Positions 11,861-23,255 of a DNA stretch of 64,000 nt are shown here, piece by piece. The stretch lies in NCBI GenBank assembly GCA_024138025.1, contig JAMXBD010000209.1, forward strand, positions 124,001-188,000. Reading direction: 5' to 3'. The translations under genes and the position numbers were made by a program. Every line of letters starts with the position of its first letter. Position 1 is the first letter of the stretch. This stretch comes from Combretum micranthum. Taxonomy: Eukaryota; Streptophyta; Magnoliopsida; Myrtales; Combretaceae. The notes under the pieces were generated by a model that was not told the DNA's origin, ran no database searches, and was given only the letters and a program-made list of their open reading frames with translations.

Positions 11861-12774
11861 TAGTTTGATGTGTTTGCAGCGTAACTACACATGTTCTTAC
11901 TTGATTTTAGGGTCTATTTATTTCATCTTTTTTTTTTGTTTTTGGTTTGTTTGATATCTTATTTTTTTCATTTTAAAATAGATATTTGCTGAAAAATAGA
12001 TATAAATTAAAAATAAATATTTTTAATTATAAATAAATTAAATACAAATAAAATACAAATAGATATAACATCAGATAAAAATCAAGTAATCAAAATACAC
12101 GTCAATCTTTGATTATAGCCATCCACATCATACTTAAGAAAGACTAAGACGTCTATATCCTTGGGTATTATCACATATACTTATTACAGCTCAGACGCTC
12201 GTCAGAAGCAAACCAACGGTTTCAGAGTTGTTTATGGTAATCTATTGCAGTGCATCCCCAAGTGGAACCAACAACCAGCCCAAAAGGACAACAACATCAA
12301 ACGTAGGATCACAGTCACGCGCACACACACCCACTGATGAGTGATGATACTCTCCCCATTTCCATCTATTTAATGTTTTTTTCTTTCCCTTCTCATTTTT
12401 CAAACACACTACAGCTAGGTTTGTTCGAGTGGTTATAAAAACTTTGTACTGTTGGAACTTATTTTTCTTTTTATCTCACACGCAACTTTTTGAAGGATTG
12501 TCTGATCTCGTCGGTTGGCGTAGGGTTTTTCCAATTTATTCTATTGCTTCATCTTCACGCTTTTTAAAGTTCTCCTATCACTTCCCCTTCTTTTATCATT
12601 ATTTTAACCAACTTGGTAAAGCTAAAAAATGCAATTCCTAGCTCAAATCCAAAGCGCATTTCGCTTTGTGGCCTGTGTACAAAACTGATTGTGCATTGAT
12701 TTTATACTCATGTGGGTAGTGAAATAGTCCATAAAGTTGGGTTTTTGTTATTATTGTTGTTGAGTAGATTGAGG
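11861..12774 (+). promoter_or_regulatory. Promoter and 5' leader of the alpha/beta-hydrolase gene
   Basis: A TATAAAA lies at 12434-12440, roughly 340 bp before the chosen ATG, and pyrimidine-rich sequence precedes it (12365-12400). Between them lie two upstream ATGs: a 19-codon frame at 12629-12688 and a 5-codon frame starting at 12710. The stretch before 12400 is AT-rich and shows nothing else I recognise. No start of transcription can be fixed from sequence alone, and an alternative TATA further upstream is possible. Confidence 0.45.
12629..12688 (+). CDS. Upstream ORF in the hydrolase leader, 19 codons
   Basis: ATG at 12629 opens a 19-residue frame (beginning MQFLAQIQSAF) that ends at TGA 12686-12688, about 86 bp before the main ATG. 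It would lie in the 5' leader if transcription starts near the 12434 TATA. I do not recognise the peptide. It may slow translation of the main frame, but there is no evidence of conservation. Confidence 0.25.
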   Translation: MQFLAQIQSAFRFVACVQN

Positions 12775-15700
12775 ATGAGTGAAGTGAAAGCATCTACTAG
12801 TTCATGGCAAGATGAGTTAGCTAGTTTATTAGATGATTCCGGGATCCGATACGCTGCCACCATGAATGATCATCCATTTGGGGTTTCGAAACCCGGATTG
12901 CTTAGATCGTTAGGTGATGATGGTGGGGTGGGATCGGAGTCGTCGTCGTCTTCCGAGAACTTTAGGGATCAGGTAAAGGAATTTGCTAAAGCATGGGGTG
13001 AAATGCTGTTGGATTTGGGGAAAGGGTTTAAGGATATTGTACAACAGAGTGTGATCACTGAGGATTCTTTTGTGGTTCAAAAATTAGGGAAACCTTGTGC
13101 TAAGGTTTCGGGTAGGTTGAGGTTTTTGAATGATTATTTGCCCGAGGATAAGGATCCGGTTCTTGCGTGGCCGGTCGTATTTTTCGTGTTCCTTCTCGCT
13201 CTTGTTGGTATGTAATGGAAATAGTATTGTTGTTACGATGCCTGGTGCTGCTCACTTGCTCTAGTTGATACTGGGATTAGTTTTACAGGACTTGCACATT
13301 TGCTGTCTCAGTTGTTTTCTCGATTAATTGTAATCCGTCACTAGGTCATTGAGATAGCAAATACACATGTTGGTTTATTCAATGAGCTTACATGCAGTCT
13401 ATTGAAATAACAAATATCGCTCCGTTTAATATGCATTTCCATCTTTGGAAGTCTTTGGTGTAGTATCATCTCAAAGATCCTTCAAAAGTCTAACCATTTA
13501 CGGTATCTTGTTAAATTTTTTATGGAAAATGGGCTGGAATGTAATTGATGCATGTGCTGCTTGTAGACTGTATAATTCCATGCTTGTTTTAGGATTTGGT
13601 TCGACACATTCATAATACCATGTACTTGAACTATTTCATTAAGTTCACGTGAAAATTAGTCTTATGATGTAGGTCATGTATAGGTATAATTCTTAATTTC
13701 TACTTGGATCTTAAATAGGTGTGGATGTTATTCACAATTTGGCACATTCTACAAACCTTTTACATGCCCTTGTACAATGTTTATAGACCTATTGTATTGG
13801 AAAGTCCTGCTTGAATCAATTTTTCGGAACTTTTTTACTTGTTTCTCCTATAACTTGGCACTTCTAGAAAAATGGCTGTTTTTATGTTATCTCCGGTCCT
13901 GGTTCCTCTACTGCTCTTACATGCATTCTGAAGTCACTTAGAATTAACTGGAATTAACTGATTTTTTCCAAATGTTGCCAGTTGGAGGCAAGGGTTTATA
14001 ATGATTTCTTTAGTGATTGCTCTGGTGGTTTTACTTACTATGCTCCTGTGGTGTCTCATGTGCAGTAATCAATTTTAACACTAGCCAAGATACTTACATC
14101 AAACACATAAAAATGGTGAAAATACATCCTCCAGGCGCTAGTCGCATACTACTTCCAGATGGCAGATATTTGGCGTATAATCAACAAGGCGTTCCTGCCG
14201 AAAGAGCTAGGTTTACAATCATGATCCCACACCCTTTCCTTTTCTCTAGACTATCAGGTAGAAGACGAATCATGCCTTTTAGAAACTTTCAGATCAGACT
14301 TTAATTCTTGAGATAACCTAACAAAAACGATCTATGCATGTTTATGAAAGGTATTCCTGGAGTGAAAGCATCATTACTGGAAGAGTTTGGCATTCATTTG
14401 GTGACATATGATCTTCCGGGATTCGGTGAAAGTGATGCTCATCCAAAAAGAAACCTAAACTCATCTGCCCTTGATATGCAATACCTGGCAGATGCGGTTG
14501 GGATCAATGGCAAGTTCTGGGTTCTGGGCTATTCTAGTTCATCCTTGCATGCTTGGGCAGCACTTAAATATATTCCTGACAGAATTGCAGGTATAGCAGA
14601 CTCCGAAAAATAGTAGCATCTTGTTTTTACATGTTTCTACTTCATATTATCATTGTGATACCAAGCAAATTGGAAGTAGGTTAATTGTTGGCTAGGAGGA
14701 AAAAGAATCAATCAGGTGCATAGGGTTTATTTATGAAAGCAGCATAAGCTGAACATGATCTCATACTCATGAGAAAATATATAGATTTGGTGACTTGCAA
14801 AACAAATATGGATATAAATATGCCTCTGTATATATTACTTTCATGTAATAAAAAGATAGCATGGACAAATTAAAATAACCTATCTATGCAGCAGACAATG
14901 CTAGTGTTCCTTTTGCATCCCTTCAGCATCAAGTTTATTGTCTGCAATGACTAAGCAAATGGACAAGAATTTACCCAAAGGGCAGGCTGAGAGAGAGAGG
15001 GGAATCCAGGGGGTGAAGATTTAAAGGATTGACCCAATTTCTTCCTTCTTTAAATATTAGACTGCAATAATAGTAATAGCAGAAAAAACTAGCAATTATT
15101 AAGGTCTAGGGATTATAAAACCTTGCAACAAGTTTTTGCTTCTTGATTGTTATCCTTTCAAATGGTGCAGGAGGGACCTTCATTGCACCAATGATCAATC
15201 CTTATGATCCAAGCATGTCAAAAGAAGAGAGTAGCAAAATGTGGGGCAAGTGGATTCAGAGAAGAAAAATGATGTATTTTCTGGCTCGAAGGTTTCCAAA
15301 GTTGCTTTCCTCTCTATTTCGCCGCAAATTCCTCTCGGGAAAACATGGTCATGTTGATGACTGGTTAGCATTAACCTTGGGGAAGAAGGTTTGCTCATTT
15401 CCTATCAGAGAATTACTTAAATTAACCATCACTGACTTTGCTGCAATATACATCATATTGTCAGTTAGGTTAATCTTTAGGCTAATCTTTATGCAGCAAC
15501 GTGGTGGAGTGATTTCTTATATTCTGCAATTGTTATGTGCTGCAACAAAATTGATCAGAAATTTTTGAACTTCAAATATGTAAAATGGTCCATAATGGCA
15601 TATTAAGATTTAAAATCCACATAAAATGGAGAAACATATGTTCACATCCTTCAACTCCTTAAGAAATCATCTTTCATGTGTGAATATACATATCTTTACA

Positions 15701-16757
15701 AGTTGTATTGCAATTACCTTATGATTAGTGTAATTAAAAGTCAGCATAATTGCTAAGACGTATACAGTAACCTTTAATGAGTATTGACATATCTAGAACT
15801 GATGGATGTTAATCCACATGTTTGCATACCCAGAAATGTGTAACAATATCTTAGTCTATAACCAGTGAAAGTAGCATTTAAAAGTTAAAGTTTTGTGCCT
15901 GGCTTCTTAGGATGTAGCTTTAGTTCAAGAGCCAAAATTTGAAGAACTTTGGTATAGAAATGTGGAGGAAGCAATTCGAAAGGCAAATAACTCCGTTTGT
16001 GGAGGAAGCAGTATTATTGGTGTCGAATTGGGGGTTCAGTTTGACAGACCTTCAGGTGAAAAAGAAATGCCCAAAAAATGGGATTCTTCCTTGGCTCAAG
16101 TTCATGTACAATCAGGCAGAATGCAAGTTAACTGGATATCTTGGCCCTTTACATATATGGCAGGTAAGACTTCTGGTCTCTTGTGACTTTTTTACTGCTG
16201 TCATGAAGTTGTTGACGCTATCCTTGTCCAATCCCTTGAAAATTTAGGTTGACTTATGACATAAGCTTGCTGGAAAGATTAGTTTTCCAGGTTTGCAATG
16301 CAATAGTTTTCACTTGTCAGTCAGTATTTCGTTATATATTTTTAAAGAGCTTCCCATCTGGAGAGAGACCAGTATGGCAATGTAAATGTGAAAAAGGACC
16401 GTTAATGCCTAGCCTTAGTGTAGGAATTAGGATGGCCTATTCATTGAAATATGCTTTCAGATACCAAGATTAGAAGTATATGTGGTCTCTGTTTTTTGAT
16501 TATTGGTTACATTAATGATAGACGTGATGCAACAGGGAATGGATGATGAAGTAGTCCCACCTTCAGAGTGATTATTTAGCTCGGGTTCTGCCGCAGGCAA
16601 CCGTCCATAGGCTCTCAATGAAGGCCACTTCTCTTATTTCTTCTTCTGCGATGAATGCCACAGACGGATCTTCTCTACACTTTTTGGAACCCCTCAAGGT
16701 CCTGTTGACATTCCAGCAGTGGAGGAACCAGACAAGTGCTGTGTCATCATCTGTTGA
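12775..16757 (+). CDS. Alpha/beta-hydrolase superfamily gene, six exons, frame broken in exons 5 and 6
   Basis: Exons: 12775-13207, 14066-14257, 14351-14590, 15171-15388, 15911-16163 and 16536-16757; all introns are GT-AG. The start is the ATG at 12775 because the upstream in-frame extension has no ATG. The product would be about 520 residues, close to my recollection of Arabidopsis AT5G02970-like proteins. Residues 1-125 are a hydrophilic, acidic N-terminus. A hydrophobic segment (about 127-144, DPVLAWPVVFFVFLLALVG) should anchor it in a membrane. The hydrolase fold follows, with YDLPGFGES, the nucleophile elbow GYSSS (Ser about 270), the acid in GMDDEVVPP and the base in EGHFSYFFFCDECH. The elbow lacks the usual last Gly of GxSxG. 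Three shifts break the frame: two bases missing at about 15989, two at about 16566 and one at about 16619. As written, exon 6 stops at 16569-16571, before the catalytic His. It is either a recent pseudogene or a sequence carrying assembly errors. The substrate is unknown. Confidence 0.85.
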
Positions 16758-18553
16758 TCCCGCACAGAGTAAACAAAGCATTCTAGGATCTCATAATACT
16801 TTGGCAAATTCTCATGTAAATATCACAGGTGCTCCTAATCTTAGTGGATCATGATGAGCCTTACATGATTCTTTTGGTCTGCATATGGCAGACGTCAAGA
16901 CTTCTGTGAATTGACTATGATAGAGAGAACAGGAGCGAGGATAGCAGGCTTCCTTTCTACTTTATATTTGGAGCCGATTATTGCTCCTGGTAAACCTCAA
17001 CAGATCCAAAATGTTTAACAGAATACTAATAGAAATCCTGTTTACTTCTAGGGACATGATTTTCCTTCTCTGTTCCTATGGAGGTTGAAGAGGAAATCCG
17101 TGTCTTGTATGTCAAACTAAGTCTCGTGTATGTCCTATCCGTCCGTCATATTCCTTCTTATCCAGGAAGTTAATCAGACGCTTTTCAAACGGGTTTCTTA
17201 AAATCTATATCTATTCGTTACCGGGATTACTGTTTTGAAAGTTGTGTCAGATCCTATAAAGGTTAACTTGTAACGAGCATTAAACCTAACATGTATCCTA
17301 ATAGAATACTTGGAACTTATTTGAAGCCTTAATAAGCTAATAAGATTTATTTAAAAAATAAAAAAAACCATATTTTCTTTGGATATATTTTTAGAATTCA
17401 TGTCTATGTTAAGGGAAATACCCTAAATCCTAATGTTTTACATAAAAGCAGAGTCAAATAAACCAGAAGTTCTACAAACCGCTGAGGATATATTTCTATG
17501 GGCAAAAAAATGTTTTTCTTAAAAAATACTGGGTTATTCATTCTGGGTTTGTTTATACTGGATTCGTATATCTAGAAGTTTAAAAAATTCTCAAAACTAA
17601 ACTTGAACCATGCCTTTTATTTCATATATATGTATACTGCAACTTATGTCATGCTTATTTAGTTCACTGTTCAATATCACCCGTTCATGTATCAGAAATG
17701 TCTCTCAGGCCAGCTACGAGGTAAATTACTGAGTCTCCTTATTAGTACACACTAACCACCAGGTGTAGGAAATTGGGATCCTCATGTGAATCCAATTAAT
17801 AACATAAACATAACAAACTTTTTTCCTCTTTCTTGAGTCGAGGGAAACAAATAAAAACCAAATAAAAAAAGTATCCACTCATCAATTCTGAAGAAAATAA
17901 ATAAAAGATTCTAATATAGTACTTAACAAAAATAAATGTAGACATGGTGAAATCTAAGAAATCAAAATCAGTGACTTGAACATGCGCAATTGGGTAAACT
18001 GACAAGTCCATTGGTTTGTTGTTTAGTGTAAAATTGAGGTTTCTTTAGTATTATGCTGCAATATTAAACCATTGGAATCATTCAGTGCCAAGTCAATTAA
18101 TGGGATAGAACAAATTTTATAAACAAGAAGGAACTCAGACAGAGCACATCTGCATATGATCATTGCATCATCTTCTGTTTCTGACAAGAAAGGAGAAAAA
18201 GGGACCAAAACAGAGAACACAGATCCTGGCTACAGCTAAACATGGAGGTTCGGCTGGTAAGGTAATACTCCTTTATCATACTACCAGCAGAATCAACTTA
18301 TATTTATCATAAAAGAATAGCATCAATCATAATCCATTTCGACAAACAATAGCTCATTTTGATATTTATCAATGTTCCAAGCTCTCTTTCTCAACAAGCC
18401 CAAAACAGATACATTGTGGTCAAACTCCTTAGCCTCTCAAGGTTGCTTCAAAATCATTTAGTCCAGAATGAACAATGTTTCATTGGCAGTGTAGAACACT
18501 CGAACTTCTTCTTTGAGATTATGGCCTTAGAAAAATGGCACAGGTAAATGCAT
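16758..18553. other. Intergenic DNA between two convergent genes
   Basis: This holds the likely 3' untranslated region of the hydrolase gene (AATAAG and AATAGAATAC-like signals lie near 17300-17345) and, at the right, that of TIM14 on the minus strand. ORFs at 17796-18011 and 18023-18220 on the minus strand are short and of no recognised family. I see no further gene. Confidence 0.5.
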
Positions 18554-21262
18554 CTAAAATGCAGATCCACTACCCTTGTTTTTCCAAGCATCACATCCTT
18601 TGCTTCGTTAATTTTAGATGCAAGGTAATCGCTACCACCTGCATCCGGATGATTTGCAACCATAACCCTCCTGTGTGCTTCCCTGACCTTATCTGCTGAA
18701 ATACTTTCCCTGTTGAAAATTCAAAAAAATGAAAGCAAAGGAAAAATACCCAAAAAAAGGAAGAAAAAAACACACTGCAACAGGAACAAGGATACCAGCA
18801 CTCCCTTTACAAAAACAAAGATTCTTGATATTTTGCCTTTCTTAGCTAGCTATTGATTTATAATGAAGTTTGACGTTAAAATGCAATAGCCCTACCTCAC
18901 TAATTGGGATAAGCAAAAAATTTGAGCAACCAAACAGACCTAAAAACTAACCAAAATGGTTTGGGGTCCTGTCGATTCAAGGAGATCTTGCTGGGAGGTA
19001 TAAACCACATAAACCGAACTGACCCAAATTAAATACCTATGCTCTTTTCTAAGTAAACTATTTCTGGATCCATTCTTCCCAAAAACTTCTGCAAACTCTA
19101 CTTGTACGTTATGTGTGGTCTGTGATGTGCTTAACAGAGAATAGATGTTTGGAACTCCAAGCCAGTGCAATATGTCAAGTAAAACAGGGAACACATTTAC
19201 CTCCAAAATTTATTGAACTTTTGCTCATCAGATGCCTTAGTATGTGGCAATTTTCAATGAAGTTTATATAGGTATGTGATATGTCCAAGAGATAAATTGG
19301 CAAACTACAGATTGAGAACCAAAGAAGCTAGTTTTTCTTATGCAAAACAGTTATTGCAAGGGCAGCACAGACATCAAGCAAATACATATCTGAGCCAACA
19401 AAGAACTGTAAAAAAAGAATACTAAAGCTGAAAAGGTACACATGCCCATAACTTTTATATAGATTTAGTAAGAGTGAGCTGAACTGAAGTGATCAGAATA
19501 ATTTAGGTCTACTAATTCAGTTACTCTTAGTTTCTCACGACTAAGCATGTAAAGAAATAGAATTGCCTTAGGTCAGGTGTTGGGTTTTCACCAAAAACCA
19601 AATTGAATTAAATGTCATCACCTCTACTCATAACCACAAGTTTATGCTCTTCAGGTTAAATCATTCAAGATGAATATAGAATCTTGAGTTGGAAACATAA
19701 ACTGTTGATTCTTAATAAGACAAAATAAATAATAGGGGGACACCCATACCTGACACCAAGAATCAGAGCCGCTTCTCTCTTTGTCATGGTAGGTTGAAAA
19801 CCTCCTTCATAAAACTTGCGCATTCTCTGGGTGGGTGGTCTGGCCTTGAATGCTTGCCATGCCTGGATACCATATCTACCAGCATATGCTGCAGCAGCTA
19901 CAGCAATCCCGGCAACAAGAGGTGTTGTCTGGGAAGGTGAAAAGTTCAATATATAAAATAAAAAGGCTTGGTAAGTTATTGATATAGCATGAGAAGTATT
20001 AGGCTTTGCCTTTTCTTTCCCTCTCCAAAATAAGACATCTTCAGTATAGCAACCACAAATAAATAGGTATATAAGAAATTCCAACCCATGCTTGGGGGAC
20101 AAGGTTTGTTCCAAGCAGAGACTAAGAGTGAAGAAAAACTACTAGAACATGATCTGACAGTGTTTTGTTCCTTTTCAGAATGGCCAAAGATAAGATTTCC
20201 ATTTTATATGAATCAAATAAATGATGACTCCAATTTTCTGCAGAAGAGGAATGGTATAATTAGAAAGAAGCAATGTGTTAATGGAATGAGAGGAGGTGGA
20301 TAGTCCCACCCTAAAAAAGATGTGCAGTCCCTACTTGACTTGGCAATCCAACCGCACATGCATTTGTATTTTTAAATAAAAAAAACATAAAAAAAAATCT
20401 TAGCGTTCTTCTTAAACCTAGATATCCTAAACCACAGGGGAATCAATCGACATAATTTTTGTTTATTATTTCGCATTTGTTGAACATATGCCTCAACCGC
20501 GATTTCTTCCATCTTTTCCTTCTGCAACTCCCACAACCCCATGCTGCTGCAGCTTCTGCCACATCTAAAAATATCAGCATCAACATACCTTCTCTTCACG
20601 AGAAGGAAATGGCCACTTTTCCAGTAATTTTGCAAGTGAAATTCATGGGGGGCATCATCCCTAATTTTACTAACAGCCTCTTCTTTTTAGCCAAGAGTTC
20701 AATACTCGTTGGTTGCTAAAATATGTCAGCCTCAGAGTTAGCAGGGGCTGAAAGTTCTGTTTTAGTCATGCTTCCATATAGTCCTTGCCAACACCAGCAA
20801 GACACCATTTTCATAAAAAAACTGGATAAGACAATCAGCTCTATCCGATGGATTATAGAGCATCAGACAACTTACAGATTGAACACGCAATACATATACA
20901 AATATTATGTCATTACAAGCCAACGCGGCAGATTTGTATACGTTATACGTTTCAAAGAGAAAGTAATAAATGCAATCTACTTCTTTCATCTAAATTAACA
21001 ATGGCATATTCATCATAACTATAAAAAACACTGACAACCATGGAGCAAATTCAGGTTTTAGCTCTCTCTTGATTACGGAGACAGATTAATTTCAAGCGAT
21101 TGCATTGATGATGAAATAAGAACATAATTACAATAATAATCGGAATTTTAAGTTGCGATTGATCTGGAGATGATAGATCGATTTGGCAAAAATAAACTAA
21201 AGAAGAATTAAAACAAAAGCAATTAGTGATGAAGCAAGTTTAAGTTTGAAAGAACTCACCAT
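18554..21262 (-). CDS. TIM14: TIM14/PAM18, J-domain subunit of the mitochondrial import motor, frame broken near the C-terminus
   Basis: Exons on the minus strand: 21262-21260 (only the ATG), 19928-19750 and 18709-18554. Introns are GT-AG (1331 and 1040 bp). The product begins [20 protein letters not shown], a short N-terminal membrane segment, and continues with [14 protein letters not shown] and [20 protein letters not shown], the hallmarks of plant TIM14. The J domain has its HPD signature in [19 protein letters not shown] and ends [12 protein letters not shown]. In the family this protein sits in the inner membrane and stimulates mtHsp70 ATPase for protein import. The plant proteins I recall are 112 residues and end in a GSGSAF-like tail. 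Here that tail is encoded one frame away: a G run at 18573-18575 appears one base short. Restoring frame would give exactly 112 residues with the stop at 18554-18556. As written, the frame runs on to 18454 with about 35 unrelated residues. Confidence 0.9.
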
Positions 21263-21420
21263 ATTCTAAGAGCTGAATCAAGTATTTTGTGTTGTTGTTC
21301 TAAAACTAGGTTAGGGTTCCTCTTCCCCTGACGAACCCTCTATCTGCGTTGCGCTAAACTGAAGCGACAACAGAGTTGGTACTAACTTCTGTCATGGGAA
21401 AAGACAAAAAGGGGTTTAAG
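21263..21420 (-). promoter_or_regulatory. TIM14 leader and proximal promoter region
   Basis: The sequence directly upstream of the TIM14 ATG on the minus strand is less AT-rich than its flanks and includes CCTAACCTAG-type and GAAGAGGAACC words typical of plant 5' leaders. No clear TATA box was found. The first part is repeated at 24739-24800. Confidence 0.4.
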
Positions 21421-21484
21421 AAGGAGTAGTAGTGGCAATAACAATATAAAGAAAAATTAAATAATTTAAAAAATATGCATTATT

Positions 21485-21735
21485 TTGTTTAGAAATAATA
21501 TCATAAACAATATCTAAACTATAATGAAATATATAATTGAACACCTAAATTTTAAAATTAAATAATTTAATATTTAAATTTTAAAATTTATCAATTTTGT
21601 ACATGAAAACAAAATATTGTTTCATTACTAAATTAACGATTTCATAATCCAAGTACTTAATTGATTAGTTTCAAAGTTTAAGTACTAATTGCATATTTTG
21701 TTTAAATTTAAGTACCATTCATAATTTTGTACAAC
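21485..21735. mobile_element. AT-rich foldback MITE 1 in the duplication
   Basis: The left part (ATCTAAAC, AATTGAACACCTAAATTTT) and right part (AAGTTTAAGTACTAATTGCAT, TTTAAGTACCATTCATAATTT) are roughly inverse complements. The corresponding place in duplication copy 2 (about 27562) goes straight from the trinucleotide repeat to TAAAATTATA, so this segment is an insertion. The ends are not exact. Confidence 0.5.
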
Positions 21736-21956
21736 TATAATAAAATTATAGAATTCTCTATTCAATAGGCAAATTCATTACAATTTAAATTCTTTTTTTT
21801 AGTTAGGAGTTTAACTTTACTATATTTAAAATTATTTTCGATGCGATGATGTTATTATAAATTTTTTTATTTTTTTGGCCATAATATAATTTTTATTAAA
21901 ATATTAAATTTTCCTCGAGTTTGTTTCAAAAAATAAAATTAAAAAATAAGGGTTAA

Positions 21957-22240
21957 TGTCATAAATTATACCTGAACTTTGACAAAAAATATAATTAAGT
22001 ACTTGAATTTTGAAATTAAATAATTTAGTACCTAAACTTTGAAATAGATCAATTTAGTACATAAAAGAACTTTTCATGCACGCCAACATTGCCTCCACCA
22101 AGTGCTTTAAGTATTAACTTGATCAATTTCAATTTTCAGGTGTTTAATTTATCAATTTCAAAGTTCAAATACTAAATTGATTAATTTTAAAGCTCAACTA
22201 TCCAATTGCATATTTTACCGAAGTTTAGATATCATTTGTG
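21957..22240. mobile_element. Foldback MITE 2, with an empty site in the duplicate
   Basis: The ends are inverse complements: TTAATGTCATAAATTATACC at the left, and at the right, inverted, TTAATATCACAAATGATATC. The inner arms continue for more than 100 bp. In duplication copy 2 (about 27710-27735) the flanks are joined without this segment. A-rich sequence at both edges (AAAAAATAA and AAAAAAACAA) fits a 9-bp target duplication. It has no coding capacity and resembles the MITE at 9724 in its TACCTAAACTTTGA words. Confidence 0.7.
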
Positions 22241-23255
22241 ATATTAAAAAAACAATACATAAAGATTTAAGTTTAATTAGTATATGTTTTTAAATTTATT
22301 TGATTGTTTTATTTTTAATAAAATAGTAAAACTAATAAATCAAATTAAATGCATAAAATCAAGAATATACTACCATGTAAAGACCTAAACATACAATTCA
22401 AAATTTAAAGGATTGAGTGATTTTAAATAAACATAATAATTTATCCTAAAAATTATATATATATATATATATATGATGGCAAAAAATCATTATAGAAAAC
22501 AAGGTAATTATTATATTTATGTGTTAATGACAAATTATACAGTTAAACTAGACATAAAAGAAGAAGGAGGAGGAGGGGAAAAAAAAAAGGCTAACTATGT
22601 CTTTAAAAACATGATCTATAAGTTCAATTTATTTTGGTTTCAGGTACTTGTCACATTTAAAATTGAACTTTATTTATTATAAATAAAAGAGTACTAATTT
22701 GGTAATGAAATTGTACTATTTTTTACAATTAATTATTTAAAATTTATCAAATTTTATAATTAATTACTTGAAATTACTCATCTTTAAAATGAACTACCTC
22801 ATTTGGACAAAAGTTAGTATATAGCAAATTGACACTATTAAATTTTAGATAGCATAAATTAATAAAGTTCAAGTAGCAAACCTAATATTTACCTATTAGC
22901 TTTTAAAGTTGCTTTATTTATTTATTCATTTTTTTATAGGCTTGTAGACTAATCAATTAACATGCCATAAGTCAGGTTTAAATCCATCGTGTCCACATGC
23001 AATGCCCAAAAGGAAAACATTGCATTTTTTGTATGTTTTTTAATAAATGATTTTAATTCTCTTTCTTTTTTCCTCCAATAATATTTAATAAATTTAAATT
23101 ATATTTATTATAATATAATTGTTAACTAAATAAACCATAAAAGTTCAAACTTCTCTTTTTATTTATTATTAGAAGACGTTACAAATGCATTTAATGACAA
23201 ATCCTTTTGTATGTATAAGATGGGAAAAAATACTACCGAAATGCTTGTACTTTTT

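Noticed and set aside
12712..12774. N-terminal extension of the hydrolase (frame open from 12712)
   Set aside because: The extension begins at GTG, not ATG, and the family start motif follows the ATG at 12775; it is treated as leader.
15962..16186. 74-codon frame in hydrolase exon 5 taken as a separate protein
   Set aside because: It is the out-of-frame reading after the two-base loss at 15989; the family residues continue in the neighbouring frame.
20372..20998. Several 70-90 codon frames in TIM14 intron 1
   Set aside because: They overlap on both strands, lack family features and lie within a well-supported intron.
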